Assembly: GCA_938039345.1 (NCBI GenBank) | Contig: CALHVB010000150.1 | Location: 1-9,153, forward strand | Reading direction: 5' to 3' | Length of the DNA stretch: 9,153 nucleotides | From: an uncultured Sediminicola sp. | GTDB lineage: Bacteria; Bacteroidota; Bacteroidia; Flavobacteriales; Flavobacteriaceae | Shown: positions 1 to 6,234 of the stretch, piece by piece | Layout: each line of letters begins with the position of its first letter | Position numbering within the stretch: the first letter of the stretch is position 1 | Position numbers and translations under genes: made by a program | Notes under the pieces: model-generated | Database searches by the model: none | What the model was told of the DNA's origin: nothing | Seen by the model: the letters and a program-made list of their open reading frames with translations, nothing else

Positions 1-506
1 TACGTAACATACAAACCAACCTTAAGCAAACAGTATACACATCTACCATACAGCCAAAAAACTTATTAAAAGCACTAAAAAGATGCGATGTTGCTATTGG
101 TGCCACAAGAGGTAAAGATAGAGCTCCAATTGTAGTTTCTAGTACTATGGTAGAGCATATGAAAAAAGGTGCTGTAATTATAGATGTTAGTATAGATATG
201 GGTGGTTGTTTTGAAACTAGTGAAGTCACTAGCCATGACAAACCTACTATGGAAAAGTATGGGGTTATTCACTATGCCGTACCCAATATACCTTCTAGAT
301 ACCCAAAAACAGCATCGGTCTCTATTAGTAATATTTTTACGCCTTATCTCCTAAAAATTGGGGAAGATGGCGGACTAGAAAATTCATTGCGTTTTGATAA
401 AGGTCTTAGAAACGGGCTATATATGTACCACGGTATACTTACAAACAAATCTGTTGGAGAATGGTTCGACCTTTCTTATAACGATATTAACTTTCTTATT
501 TTTTAA
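1..506 (+). CDS. ald: Alanine dehydrogenase, C-terminal part (5' end outside window)
   Basis: This is the C-terminal 167 residues of an NAD-dependent alanine dehydrogenase, which interconverts L-alanine and pyruvate plus ammonia in the cytoplasm. The first complete codon is at position 3, and the frame stays open from the window edge to TAA at 504-506. Family-typical stretches are visible: the nucleotide-domain segment CDVAIGATRGKDRAPIVVS, the block VIIDVSIDMGGCFETS, and VPNIPSRYPKTASVSISN, a Bacteroidetes-style version of the PNIPSxxPxTAS motif. The ending LSYNDINFLIF is also typical of flavobacterial members. An internal ATG at 147 could be mistaken for a start, but the conserved fold continues upstream of it, so this is a partial gene cut by the window and not a short ORF. 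It is followed after 3 nt by the DUF4258-type gene and probably shares its transcript. The N-terminal catalytic half cannot be inspected here. Confidence 0.93.
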   Translation, partial: RNIQTNLKQTVYTSTIQPKNLLKALKRCDVAIGATRGKDRAPIVVSSTMVEHMKKGAVIIDVSIDMGGCFETSEVTSHDKPTMEKYGVIHYAVPNIPSRYPKTASVSISNIFTPYLLKIGEDGGLENSLRFDKGLRNGLYMYHGILTNKSVGEWFDLSYNDINFLIF

Positions 507-509
507 TTT

Positions 510-887
510 ATGGCTTTTGTAAAGCGACTTGGCTTTTACCTTTTTGGTTTAGCAATTGGTTTAATTTTTCTTTCTATTTTCTTAAAGAAAAAATCTGAAG
601 AAACAGGTGTATCTTTCTGTTACTTACCTAATTGTAGAGTTTTAAAAGATTTACGCTCTAAAAAATTATCCTATTCAAATGATATACAAAATGCTATAAG
701 GGAAAAGCAAATTGATTCCCTGCAAATAAATCAGTTTTTATTAGATGGCGATGTAGATTTTGGAAAAAGTGATACCGAATCTAAGCCTTGCAAAACTTAT
801 TTTATAGAAAATGATTTAAATGACAAGACTGCGACTCTAAAAATAAAAAGCTGTAATAACAAAATACTTATTGAAGCGCTTAATTAA
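510..887 (+). CDS. DUF4258-type small membrane-anchored protein
   Basis: This is a 125-residue protein of unknown function that resembles the DUF4258 family often found beside ald in Flavobacteriaceae (recognised from memory, not searched). Residues 5-25 form one hydrophobic helix (GFYLFGLAIGLIFLSIF) bounded by Lys/Arg on both sides. This suggests an uncleaved N-terminal anchor with a soluble domain of about 95 residues. That domain contains two cysteines close together (C37 and C42, in FCYLPNCRVL) and two more later (SKPCKTY, KSCNNK). ATG 510 is the only sensible start and lies 3 nt after the ald stop, so co-transcription is likely. Its TAA (885-887) shares the TTAA palindrome with the stop codon of the convergent proline dehydrogenase gene. 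No catalytic residues are recognised, and the link to alanine metabolism is only by position. Confidence 0.8.
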   Translation: MAFVKRLGFYLFGLAIGLIFLSIFLKKKSEETGVSFCYLPNCRVLKDLRSKKLSYSNDIQNAIREKQIDSLQINQFLLDGDVDFGKSDTESKPCKTYFIENDLNDKTATLKIKSCNNKILIEALN

Positions 888-2050
888 AGGTTTCTTCGTT
901 TTCTTTCTTTTTTAAGCAATTCTAACTCCCTATTTGTTTGTCCGGCAACCGAAGTGTTTTCTTCAGCCCTACGAATTAAATAAGGCATAACATCTTTTAC
1001 AGGACCAAAAGGCAAGTATTTAGCAACATTATATCCTTTAGCAGAAAGGTTGTAAGAAATGTGATCACTCATTCCATACAACTGCCCAAACCATATGCGG
1101 TTATCATTTACTTTAATATTGTTTTTTTCTAATAACTGTACTAATTTATAACAACTATCTTCGTTATGGGTACCTGCAAAAGTTGAAATAACATCAATAT
1201 TAGCTATCATATACAATAACACTTTATTAAAATTATCGTCTGTTGCTTTTTTAGATGCACATATAGGCGTAGGGTATTTAAGCTCCTCTGCCCTAGTATT
1301 TTCTTTTTCTAAATATGCACCACGTACTATTTTTATTCCAATTTTAAATCCACCTTTTAAAGCTTCATTGTGCATTAACTTTAAATAATCTAACCGGTCC
1401 CATCTATACGTTTGCAAAGTATTAAAAACTACCGCTTTTTTCTTATTATAAGTACGCATCATTTTTAATACCAAATCATCTGCAGCAGATTGCATCCAGC
1501 TTTCTTCAGCATCTATTAATAAAGCAACATCTAACTCATAAGCTTTTTTACAAACGGTATGAAAACGTGTTTTAACGCGCTCCCATTCTTCTTGCTCGTT
1601 CTCTAAAAGTTTTTTTCCTGCACTTATTTTTTCAAATAGCTGAAAACGACCAAAACCACTAGGCTTAAAAACAGCAAATGGTATCGCCTCTTTTTCCTTT
1701 ACAAAATTTAAAATATGAATAATTTTATCTAGAGTTGCATCAAAATAAACTTCATCTTCCTTGCCTTCTACCGAATAATCTAAAACAGCACATACTTTTT
1801 TCTGGTACATCTTATCTATTATGGGTAAGCAATCATTTTCGCTTACTCCACCACAGAAATGGTCAAAAACACTAGCGCGTATTAATCTTTCTACCGGCAA
1901 ATGCGCTTTTATAGCAAAATTAGTTACCGCTGTACCTATTCTAACCAAAGGCTCATTAGCTATCATTTTAAACAAAAAATAAGCACGCTCTAATTCCGAG
2001 TCGGTTTTTAAGGCAAAAGCAGTGCTAGTATCTTCAAAAATTGTATTCAT
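884..2050 (-). CDS. Proline dehydrogenase (monofunctional, FAD-dependent)
   Basis: This enzyme oxidises L-proline to pyrroline-5-carboxylate with FAD, the first step of proline breakdown to glutamate. It is a single-domain enzyme of 388 residues, as is common in Bacteroidetes; no P5C dehydrogenase domain is fused as in the long PutA proteins. Visible PRODH barrel motifs are VLDYSVEG (89-96), LLIDAEESWMQ (177-187), KIVRGAYLEKE (240-250), GTHNEDS (293-299), FGQLYGMSD (321-329) and the C-terminal substrate-binding segment YLPFGPVKDVMPYLIRRAEE with the Arg pair R360/R361. I chose ATG at 2050. The frame is open to a TTG at 2056, which would add only two residues and lies close to the predicted transcription start. 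The gene is divergent from aroB across 96 bp and convergent with the DUF4258-type gene. Members in this phylum may be annotated putA or fadM, so no symbol is asserted. Confidence 0.94.
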   Translation of the reverse strand: MNTIFEDTSTAFALKTDSELERAYFLFKMIANEPLVRIGTAVTNFAIKAHLPVERLIRASVFDHFCGGVSENDCLPIIDKMYQKKVCAVLDYSVEGKEDEVYFDATLDKIIHILNFVKEKEAIPFAVFKPSGFGRFQLFEKISAGKKLLENEQEEWERVKTRFHTVCKKAYELDVALLIDAEESWMQSAADDLVLKMMRTYNKKKAVVFNTLQTYRWDRLDYLKLMHNEALKGGFKIGIKIVRGAYLEKENTRAEELKYPTPICASKKATDDNFNKVLLYMIANIDVISTFAGTHNEDSCYKLVQLLEKNNIKVNDNRIWFGQLYGMSDHISYNLSAKGYNVAKYLPFGPVKDVMPYLIRRAEENTSVAGQTNRELELLKKERKRRNL

Positions 2051-2073
2051 CGGCAATAAATTTAACCTTCAAC

Positions 2074-2081
2074 CAAATATA
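2074..2081 (-). promoter_or_regulatory. Candidate -7 element of the proline dehydrogenase promoter
   Basis: On the minus strand this reads TATATTTG, a full match to the Bacteroidetes primary-sigma -7 consensus TAnnTTTG. It lies 23 nt upstream of the ATG at 2050, which would give a short leader of roughly 15-20 nt. I find no clear TTG -33 partner at a suitable distance, so the call rests on the -7 element and its position. Confidence 0.45.
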
Positions 2082-2117
2082 ACTATTGAAACACTATTTT
2101 ATAATTAAAAATAACCT

Positions 2118-2125
2118 TTATTTTG
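2118..2125 (+). promoter_or_regulatory. Candidate -7 element of the aroB promoter
   Basis: TTATTTTG differs at one position from the Bacteroidetes -7 consensus TAnnTTTG. It ends 21 nt before the aroB ATG at 2147, the same spacing as the better promoter matches in this window. The nearest upstream TTG (2086-2088) is too far away to be a normal -33 element, so this is tentative. The element contains the TTG at 2123 that would be the alternative aroB start. Confidence 0.3.
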
Positions 2126-2146
2126 CAGCTTATTAAAGACAACATA

Positions 2147-3208
2147 ATGGAATCTATTACTACTTCTACATACGATGTACATTTTAACGCAGATGCATAT
2201 GCGGCATTAAATAATCACCTTGCAACATCTAATTATTCTAAGGTTTTTATTTTAGTTGATGAAAATACACATGAAAACTGTTTACCACAGTTTATGGCAG
2301 AAATTGCAGGCGACTATGCATTTGAAATTATTGAAATAGAATCTGGTGAGGTTAATAAAAACATACAAACTTGCACACAAGTTTGGGAAGTATTATCAGA
2401 ATTAGATGCTGATAGAAAAAGTATAATGATTAATGTTGGCGGCGGTGTACTAACAGATCTAGGAGGCTTTGTTGCATCTACTTTTAAAAGGGGCATTAAT
2501 TTTATAAATGTACCTACAACATTATTAGCCATGGTTGACGCTTCTGTTGGAGGAAAAACTGGTGTAGATTTAGGTGCATTAAAAAACCAAGTAGGAGTCA
2601 TTAATCAGCCAGAAATGGTAATGATAATTCCAGATTTTCTAAAAACATTAGAAGATAGACAATTAAACAGTGGTTTTGCAGAAATGCTAAAGCATGGTTT
2701 AATACAGGATGCTGCGTATTGGAAAGATTTAAAAGCTGTTACTAATTATACAGAAGCAGAAAGTTTTATTTACACTTCTGTACTTATAAAAAATAAGGTT
2801 GTTTTACAAGACCCAACTGAACAAAACATACGTAAAATATTAAATTATGGACATACGTTAGGGCATGCTGTAGAATCTTACTTTCTAGAAAGTAAAGACC
2901 ATGACTTATTATTGCATGGCGAAGCTATTGCTGTTGGAATGATTTTAGAAGGCTACCTTTCTTATAAACTAACAGGTTTATCTAAAGATACGCTAGAAGA
3001 TATAAAAACAACCTTTTTAAATAGGTATAAAAAAGTAGATTTTTCTAGTAATGATATTGATAATATATTATCATTATTAAAGTTTGACAAGAAAAATTCT
3101 CATGGTAATATTAATTTTGTATTGTTAAATTCTATAGGAGAACCTGCAATAGATGTTAAAGTGCCTAATGATTTATTTTTAGATGCTTTTGCTTACTACA
3201 AAGAATAA
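2147..3208 (+). CDS. aroB: 3-dehydroquinate synthase
   Basis: AroB converts DAHP to 3-dehydroquinate, the second step of the shikimate pathway to aromatic amino acids, using NAD and a divalent metal in the cytoplasm. The 353-residue length is normal for the family. Visible motifs are the NAD/phosphate-binding region INVGGGVLTDLGGFVAS (95-111) and VPTTLLAMVDASVGGKTGVD (122-141). The three expected metal ligands are E179 (GFAEMLKHG), H236 (NYGHTLGHA) and H257 (LHGEAIAVGM). I start at ATG 2147 (MESITTSTYDVHF). The frame is open to a TTG at 2123, but that TTG sits inside a -7-like element and would add eight residues not expected for the family. The gene appears to be transcribed alone. It is divergent from proline dehydrogenase, and no strong terminator follows. 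Confidence 0.97.
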   Translation: MESITTSTYDVHFNADAYAALNNHLATSNYSKVFILVDENTHENCLPQFMAEIAGDYAFEIIEIESGEVNKNIQTCTQVWEVLSELDADRKSIMINVGGGVLTDLGGFVASTFKRGINFINVPTTLLAMVDASVGGKTGVDLGALKNQVGVINQPEMVMIIPDFLKTLEDRQLNSGFAEMLKHGLIQDAAYWKDLKAVTNYTEAESFIYTSVLIKNKVVLQDPTEQNIRKILNYGHTLGHAVESYFLESKDHDLLLHGEAIAVGMILEGYLSYKLTGLSKDTLEDIKTTFLNRYKKVDFSSNDIDNILSLLKFDKKNSHGNINFVLLNSIGEPAIDVKVPNDLFLDAFAYYKE

Positions 3209-3308
3209 GAGTTACACCTACTAAAAAAGGCTGTTTTACAACTCTTTACAAATTTCAATTTAAAAAATATATAGTTTAGTAGTATTACTCACATACAACC
3301 AAACTATT

Positions 3309-3620
3309 ATGTTACGAAAACTTGTAGATTACAAAAAACTAAGCCACGAAGTAGCTAACTTGTTAATAGAATCTTACCCACATGGGTATGGAGATAGTGA
3401 TATTATTTCTTTTAAAAATTTAAAAGGAGAAATTATAGAAGCTGTTGAAGTAAAAACAGATGACATTATTTATTTAGTAAAAATAAGTAAGAGTTTATCT
3501 GATTTCTTTTCAAACTTTGACGAGTCTATAGAAAAAGAATTGACCTCCAAAAAGTCCTTATTTGAATTAGAAAAGCCATTGGACGAAGATACTGACGAGA
3601 GTAAATCTATGTTAGATTAA
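3309..3620 (+). CDS. Small acidic protein of unknown function
   Basis: This 103-residue protein resembles a conserved flavobacterial family that starts with a DYKKL motif and contains YPHGYGDSDIISFKN and EAVEVKTDDIIYLVKIS. I recall relatives being labelled 'DNA primase' in databases, but nothing here supports primase activity and I do not adopt that name. The first 60 residues look folded, alternating short helix and strand. The rest (61-103) is highly charged, with an acidic tail (LDEDTDESKS), and is probably flexible. There is no signal peptide or membrane segment, so it is probably cytoplasmic. ATG 3309 is the only plausible start, with no Shine-Dalgarno before it. A weak -7-like sequence, TAGTTTAG, lies at 3272-3279. 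It converges on the DinB-like gene with a single base between the two stop codons. Confidence 0.8.
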   Translation: MLRKLVDYKKLSHEVANLLIESYPHGYGDSDIISFKNLKGEIIEAVEVKTDDIIYLVKISKSLSDFFSNFDESIEKELTSKKSLFELEKPLDEDTDESKSMLD

Positions 3621-3621
3621 C

Positions 3622-4137
3622 TTACACATATCTTTCTTCAATAATTTTCTTATGATGTGCCTGATGCCCTGCTAATATAAAGCCTTGTGCTCCCACACTT
3701 GTAATAGAATCATTAGCATTGCCTGTGCGTTGTAATGTTCCCTCATTAAAAGAATTATATAATGCTATTGTAGATTTACGAACAGCAGTATATTCATTAA
3801 TTAAACTCGCTTTACTCCTATTTTTAGCATTACTTTCTAATGCATAATCATTTTGCTCAAAACCAGGTAATTTTGTTTTATCATTTCTAGAAAAACACAA
3901 TGCTCTGTATTGAAAAACTCTTTCAGTATCTATAATATGTAAAATTACTTCAGCAATTGTCCATTTACCCTCCTCATAGGCATATGAATATCTACTTTCA
4001 GGAATTTTATTTAACAGATGAATAAAATTATTCATACCGTTTTCTAATTCTTCATTTAACTCTACTTCTCCTAATGCCAAAACATATGGCTTATAATAAG
4101 AATTGTATGCTGTATCTTTAAGTTCAGATGTTTTCAT
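3622..4137 (-). CDS. DinB/YfiT-like metal-dependent protein
   Basis: This 171-residue protein belongs to the DinB/YfiT-like four-helix-bundle superfamily, whose members usually bind a divalent metal and often act as thiol-dependent transferases or hydrolases. Family features are W59 in the segment GKWTIAEVILHIIDTER, with H67 as the first likely metal ligand, and the C-terminal AGHQAHHKKIIEERY, in which H158 and H162 form the H-x3-H pair. These three histidines complete the usual metal site. No signal peptide is present. The ATG at 4137 is followed by MKTSELKDTAYN, and no better start exists. The substrate cannot be inferred. It is not related to DNA polymerase IV (also called DinB), a frequent naming confusion. 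No clear promoter or terminator is visible for it. It converges on the small acidic-protein gene. Confidence 0.88.
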   Translation of the reverse strand: MKTSELKDTAYNSYYKPYVLALGEVELNEELENGMNNFIHLLNKIPESRYSYAYEEGKWTIAEVILHIIDTERVFQYRALCFSRNDKTKLPGFEQNDYALESNAKNRSKASLINEYTAVRKSTIALYNSFNEGTLQRTGNANDSITSVGAQGFILAGHQAHHKKIIEERYV

Positions 4138-4173
4138 AATTAAAAAAAAATAATGGCTTTAAAGTATTAAAGT

Positions 4174-4208
4174 AAAAAATCCTAACTAGAAAATATCTAA
4201 TTAGGATT
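4174..4208 (-). terminator. Intrinsic terminator of the Lrp/AsnC gene
   Basis: The arms AATCCTAACTAG (4178-4189) and CTAATTAGGATT (4197-4208) pair at 11 of 12 positions around a 7-nt loop. On the minus strand the stem is followed by a run of T (4179-4174), as in a rho-independent terminator. It begins about 30 nt after the stop of the Lrp-family gene. On the plus strand no T-run follows, so it acts on leftward transcription only. Confidence 0.8.
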
Positions 4209-4236
4209 AAATTATTATTAAACTTATGCTTTCTTA

Positions 4237-4716
4237 TTACAATTCGTTAAAAATTGTGTGCATTAAACGCTTTTTATCGTTTATGCTCTCCTCTAAAGAA
4301 ATCATAGTTTCTGTTCTACTTATTCCATCAATATCATCTACTTTAAAAATGATATTTTTAGCATGGTTTGTATCTTTTGCTCTAATTTTACAGAAAATAT
4401 TAAATTTTCCTGTAGTTATATGTGCTACAGTTACAAAAGGAATTTGATTAAGACGCTCTAAAACAAACTTAGTTTGGTGTGTTTTTTCTAGAAATATACC
4501 AACGTATGCTATAAATGCATATCCTAATTTAACGTAATCTAAAGTTAAAGAAGAACCTTTTATAATTCCGCCTTCTTCCATTTTTTTAACTCTTACATGT
4601 ACAGTACCCGCAGAAATTAAAAGTTTTTTAGCGATATCTGTAAATGGTGTTCTGGTGTTATCTATTAACATATCCAGAATCTGATGATCTATCTCGTCTA
4701 ATTTTACTTTACCCAT
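4237..4716 (-). CDS. Lrp/AsnC family transcriptional regulator
   Basis: This is a 159-residue DNA-binding regulator of the feast/famine (Lrp/AsnC) family, which typically senses amino acids and binds DNA as dimers or octamers. The N-terminal winged HTH spans about residues 5-52 (LDEIDHQILDMLIDNTRTPF, then AKKLLISAGTVHVRVKKMEEGGII). The C-terminal RAM ligand domain spans about 64-142 and includes TTGKFNIF, at the position of the usual effector-binding turn. I chose ATG 4716 (MGKVKLDEIDHQI). A TTG at 4728 would add four residues and lies at the predicted transcription start. It has its own promoter (TAnnTTTG match) and terminator, so it is monocistronic. Neighbouring genes for alanine, proline and peptide catabolism are natural candidate targets, but this is inference from context. 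Autoregulation is common in the family and is not shown here. Confidence 0.94.
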   Translation of the reverse strand: MGKVKLDEIDHQILDMLIDNTRTPFTDIAKKLLISAGTVHVRVKKMEEGGIIKGSSLTLDYVKLGYAFIAYVGIFLEKTHQTKFVLERLNQIPFVTVAHITTGKFNIFCKIRAKDTNHAKNIIFKVDDIDGISRTETMISLEESINDKKRLMHTIFNEL

Positions 4717-4736
4717 CTTATTATTCAAATTTTAGT

Positions 4737-4771
4737 CAAAAATAACAATTTATCAAATTAAATATAACAAA
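4737..4771 (-). promoter_or_regulatory. Promoter of the Lrp/AsnC gene
   Basis: On the minus strand, TATTTTTG (4744-4737) is a full match to TAnnTTTG, with a TTTG (4771-4768) 23 bp upstream as the -33 element. The -7 element ends 20 nt before ATG 4716, giving a predicted leader of about 15 nt. The arrangement fits the Bacteroidetes housekeeping-sigma promoter. Confidence 0.65.
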
Positions 4772-4824
4772 TATTGTTTTTTTTTGATAAAAATGCAAAA
4801 AATTAAGTTTTACAACAAGTTTGT

Positions 4825-5940
4825 TTAATCTATAATTAGCAATTTAAGTAGTTCTTGCTGCTTTTTTAGGCTTTCTACATCTTTATTGTTTAAACAATTG
4901 TACAACTTATGACCGTAAAAACCAGATAAGTCTCCTGTTTTTTCTATTCTTGGTATAAATTTAATTTCATTTTCGTCCAAAGTTTCCTTAAAAAGAACAC
5001 CAATACTTGTGTTTTTTTCTAAAGAATCATCTAAAAGTTCTGCATTAGTTATTAAAATATCGAAAAACAACTTATTATTCTCCGGAATAGTTATATAATC
5101 GCCTACATTATACTCCTGAATTGTATTTTTAGTAATAACTTCTACTCCTTTTACTATAGAATTATAAATGTATTCTCTTGTTTGCTCTCTTTCATAGTCT
5201 TCAGGATAATGCCCAGACTCAAAAAGTATCGTTGGTGTATTTAACATCTGAAAAGCATCGCCTACACAATTGCTATTAAAACCATCATCATACCTTCCTA
5301 CCTGACCTGGTATGTGCTTTTGCAACATACTATTCATAGCTACTATAATTTGCATACTAATAGCTCTGGTAGCAGAAATAGTGCGTTCTTGATCATGAGC
5401 AGGTGCTAAAAAAGATACTGTTGCTGGCTTTGGTATATCTGCTGTGTTAAAAATAGTTCTTTGATCATGCAAGTTAAAACAATAATCTGGCTTAAAACTA
5501 TCATAAACACTTCTTAAAACAACACTTTCTGGCTGACTCCTATCTTGTGCATCTCTATTTAAATCTATAGCATTAGCATTTACTCTTGTATATGCTTCCG
5601 CTCCATCAGGATTTAAAATAGGTATTATCTTTATAGTGCAATTGTCCTTTATAAAAGAAGCTAGCTCATCTGAGCTATTTAAAAGATTTATAAAATCTAA
5701 TACAGCTTTTGTTGTTGTAGATTCATTACCATGCATCTGAGACCACATTAAAACTTTCTTTTTACCAGTTCCTAATGTAATTATTTTAATATCCTTACTT
5801 AAAACCGAAGTTCCAATTTTTTCTACAGGAAAATCTTTTGCTACTTTATTTAAAAAAGGAAAGACATCTTTATTAGTTACATACCTTCCTGTAACAGCTT
5901 TTTCTTTTATCTGATTGTAATCGGTTTTTAACTCTGACAT
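4825..5940 (-). CDS. M14 family zinc carboxypeptidase-like enzyme (cytosolic)
   Basis: This is a 371-residue enzyme of the M14 metallocarboxypeptidase superfamily, expected to remove C-terminal or side-chain groups from peptides or acyl amino acids. The zinc site is complete: H70 and E73 in QMHGNES and H158 in NLHDQR. The substrate-carboxylate pair appears as N128-R129 in DLNRD, and the general base is probably E241 in TILFESGHYPEDY. The C-terminal 90 or so residues (from about 280) are outside the catalytic core. No signal peptide is seen, so it is probably cytoplasmic, unlike secreted digestive carboxypeptidases. ATG 5940 is the start. The gene is divergent from the XRE regulator, and its -7 element overlaps one of the repeated GTAWAC-type sites. 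This suggests control by that regulator. No strong terminator follows. The substrate is unknown. Confidence 0.9.
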   Translation of the reverse strand: MSELKTDYNQIKEKAVTGRYVTNKDVFPFLNKVAKDFPVEKIGTSVLSKDIKIITLGTGKKKVLMWSQMHGNESTTTKAVLDFINLLNSSDELASFIKDNCTIKIIPILNPDGAEAYTRVNANAIDLNRDAQDRSQPESVVLRSVYDSFKPDYCFNLHDQRTIFNTADIPKPATVSFLAPAHDQERTISATRAISMQIIVAMNSMLQKHIPGQVGRYDDGFNSNCVGDAFQMLNTPTILFESGHYPEDYEREQTREYIYNSIVKGVEVITKNTIQEYNVGDYITIPENNKLFFDILITNAELLDDSLEKNTSIGVLFKETLDENEIKFIPRIEKTGDLSGFYGHKLYNCLNNKDVESLKKQQELLKLLIID

Positions 5941-5959
5941 ATATTAGGCTTATTTTAAA

Positions 5960-6081
5960 GTTTACAAAAGTAACATCATTAAAGATAACAATTGTAAACA
6001 ATAAAATTTACAATTGTATACATTTAAAATTGACTTTTGTAAACGGATAATTGTTCATAACTAGCAATAATGTATACAAAA
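5960..6081. promoter_or_regulatory. Cluster of repeated TTGTAWAC-type operator-like sites
   Basis: This is the left part of the 285-bp gap between the M14 and XRE genes. Five sites share WTTGTAWAC or its complement: TTTTGTAAAC on the minus strand at 5969-5960, AATTGTAAAC at 5990-5999, AATTGTATAC at 6012-6021, TTTTGTAAAC at 6035-6044 and TTTTGTATAC on the minus strand at 6081-6072. The centres of the GTAWAC cores are 34, 22, 23 and 33 bp apart, close to whole helical turns. This resembles a cooperative operator array for a dimeric repressor, most simply the adjacent XRE protein. Binding itself is inference. From 6082 to 6186 I see only AT-rich DNA with one degenerate copy (TATTGTATAT, near 6162-6171). 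Confidence 0.55.
5965..5991 (-). promoter_or_regulatory. Promoter of the M14 peptidase gene
   Basis: On the minus strand, TACTTTTG (5972-5965) matches TAnnTTTG, with a TTG (5991-5989) 16 bp upstream as a possible -33 element. It ends 24 nt before ATG 5940, so the leader would be about 20 nt. The -7 element overlaps a TTTTGTAAAC site (5969-5960), and the joint sequence TACTTTTGTAAAC is nearly identical to that at the regulator promoter (TACTTTTGTATAC). Confidence 0.6.
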
Positions 6082-6186
6082 TGCACATGCATATAAATCA
6101 AATATATTAAAATTCTTAAAACTAGAAACTTACATTTCATTATATAAACTATAAATTCACATATTGTATATAAGTTTCACCTTTTT

Positions 6187-6219
6187 TTGATATGTTTATT
6201 GTTTTTTTGTTTACTTTTG
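6187..6219 (+). promoter_or_regulatory. Promoter of the XRE regulator gene
   Basis: A TTG at 6187-6189 and TACTTTTG at 6212-6219 (full TAnnTTTG match) are separated by 22 bp, fitting the Bacteroidetes -33/-7 arrangement. The -7 element ends only 6 nt before ATG 6226. The expected transcription start therefore falls at or within one or two bases of the start codon. Confidence 0.65.
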
Positions 6220-6234
6220 TATACAATGGTAAAC
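6209..6234. promoter_or_regulatory. 26-bp palindromic operator over the -7 element and start codon
   Basis: The sequence consists of GTTTAC (6209-6214), TT, the perfect palindrome TTGTATACAA (6217-6226), TG, and GTAAAC (6229-6234). All share one symmetry axis between 6221 and 6222, and 22 of 26 positions are symmetric. The two outer GTTTAC/GTAAAC hexamers and the central GTATAC repeat the core found at five sites in the left part of the gap. A repressor bound here would cover the -7 box and the ATG, which is the usual geometry for autorepression. Confidence 0.6.

Noticed and set aside
75..272. Minus-strand ORF of 65 codons
   Set aside because: It lies wholly opposite the conserved ald coding sequence and its translation has no family-like features.
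2314..2601. Minus-strand ORF of 95 codons
   Set aside because: It is a shadow of aroB, covering its most conserved motifs on the opposite strand.
3208..3245. Possible terminator after aroB
   Set aside because: AGAGTT and AACTCT can pair, but the stem is only 6 bp with a 26-nt loop and no proper T-run follows.
4226..4447. Plus-strand ORF of 73 codons with hydrophobic stretches
   Set aside because: It lies opposite the RAM domain of the Lrp-family gene; the hydrophobicity comes from reading AT-rich coding DNA in reverse.
4777..4824. Possible terminator after the M14 gene
   Set aside because: AACAA/TTGTT pairing leaves only a 2-nt loop and the nearby T-rich stretch is not placed after a stable stem on the minus strand.
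6187..6225. N-terminal extension of the XRE protein from a TTG start
   Set aside because: The stretch contains the -33 and -7 promoter elements and encodes a hydrophobic run not expected before an XRE domain; ATG 6226 is the better start.
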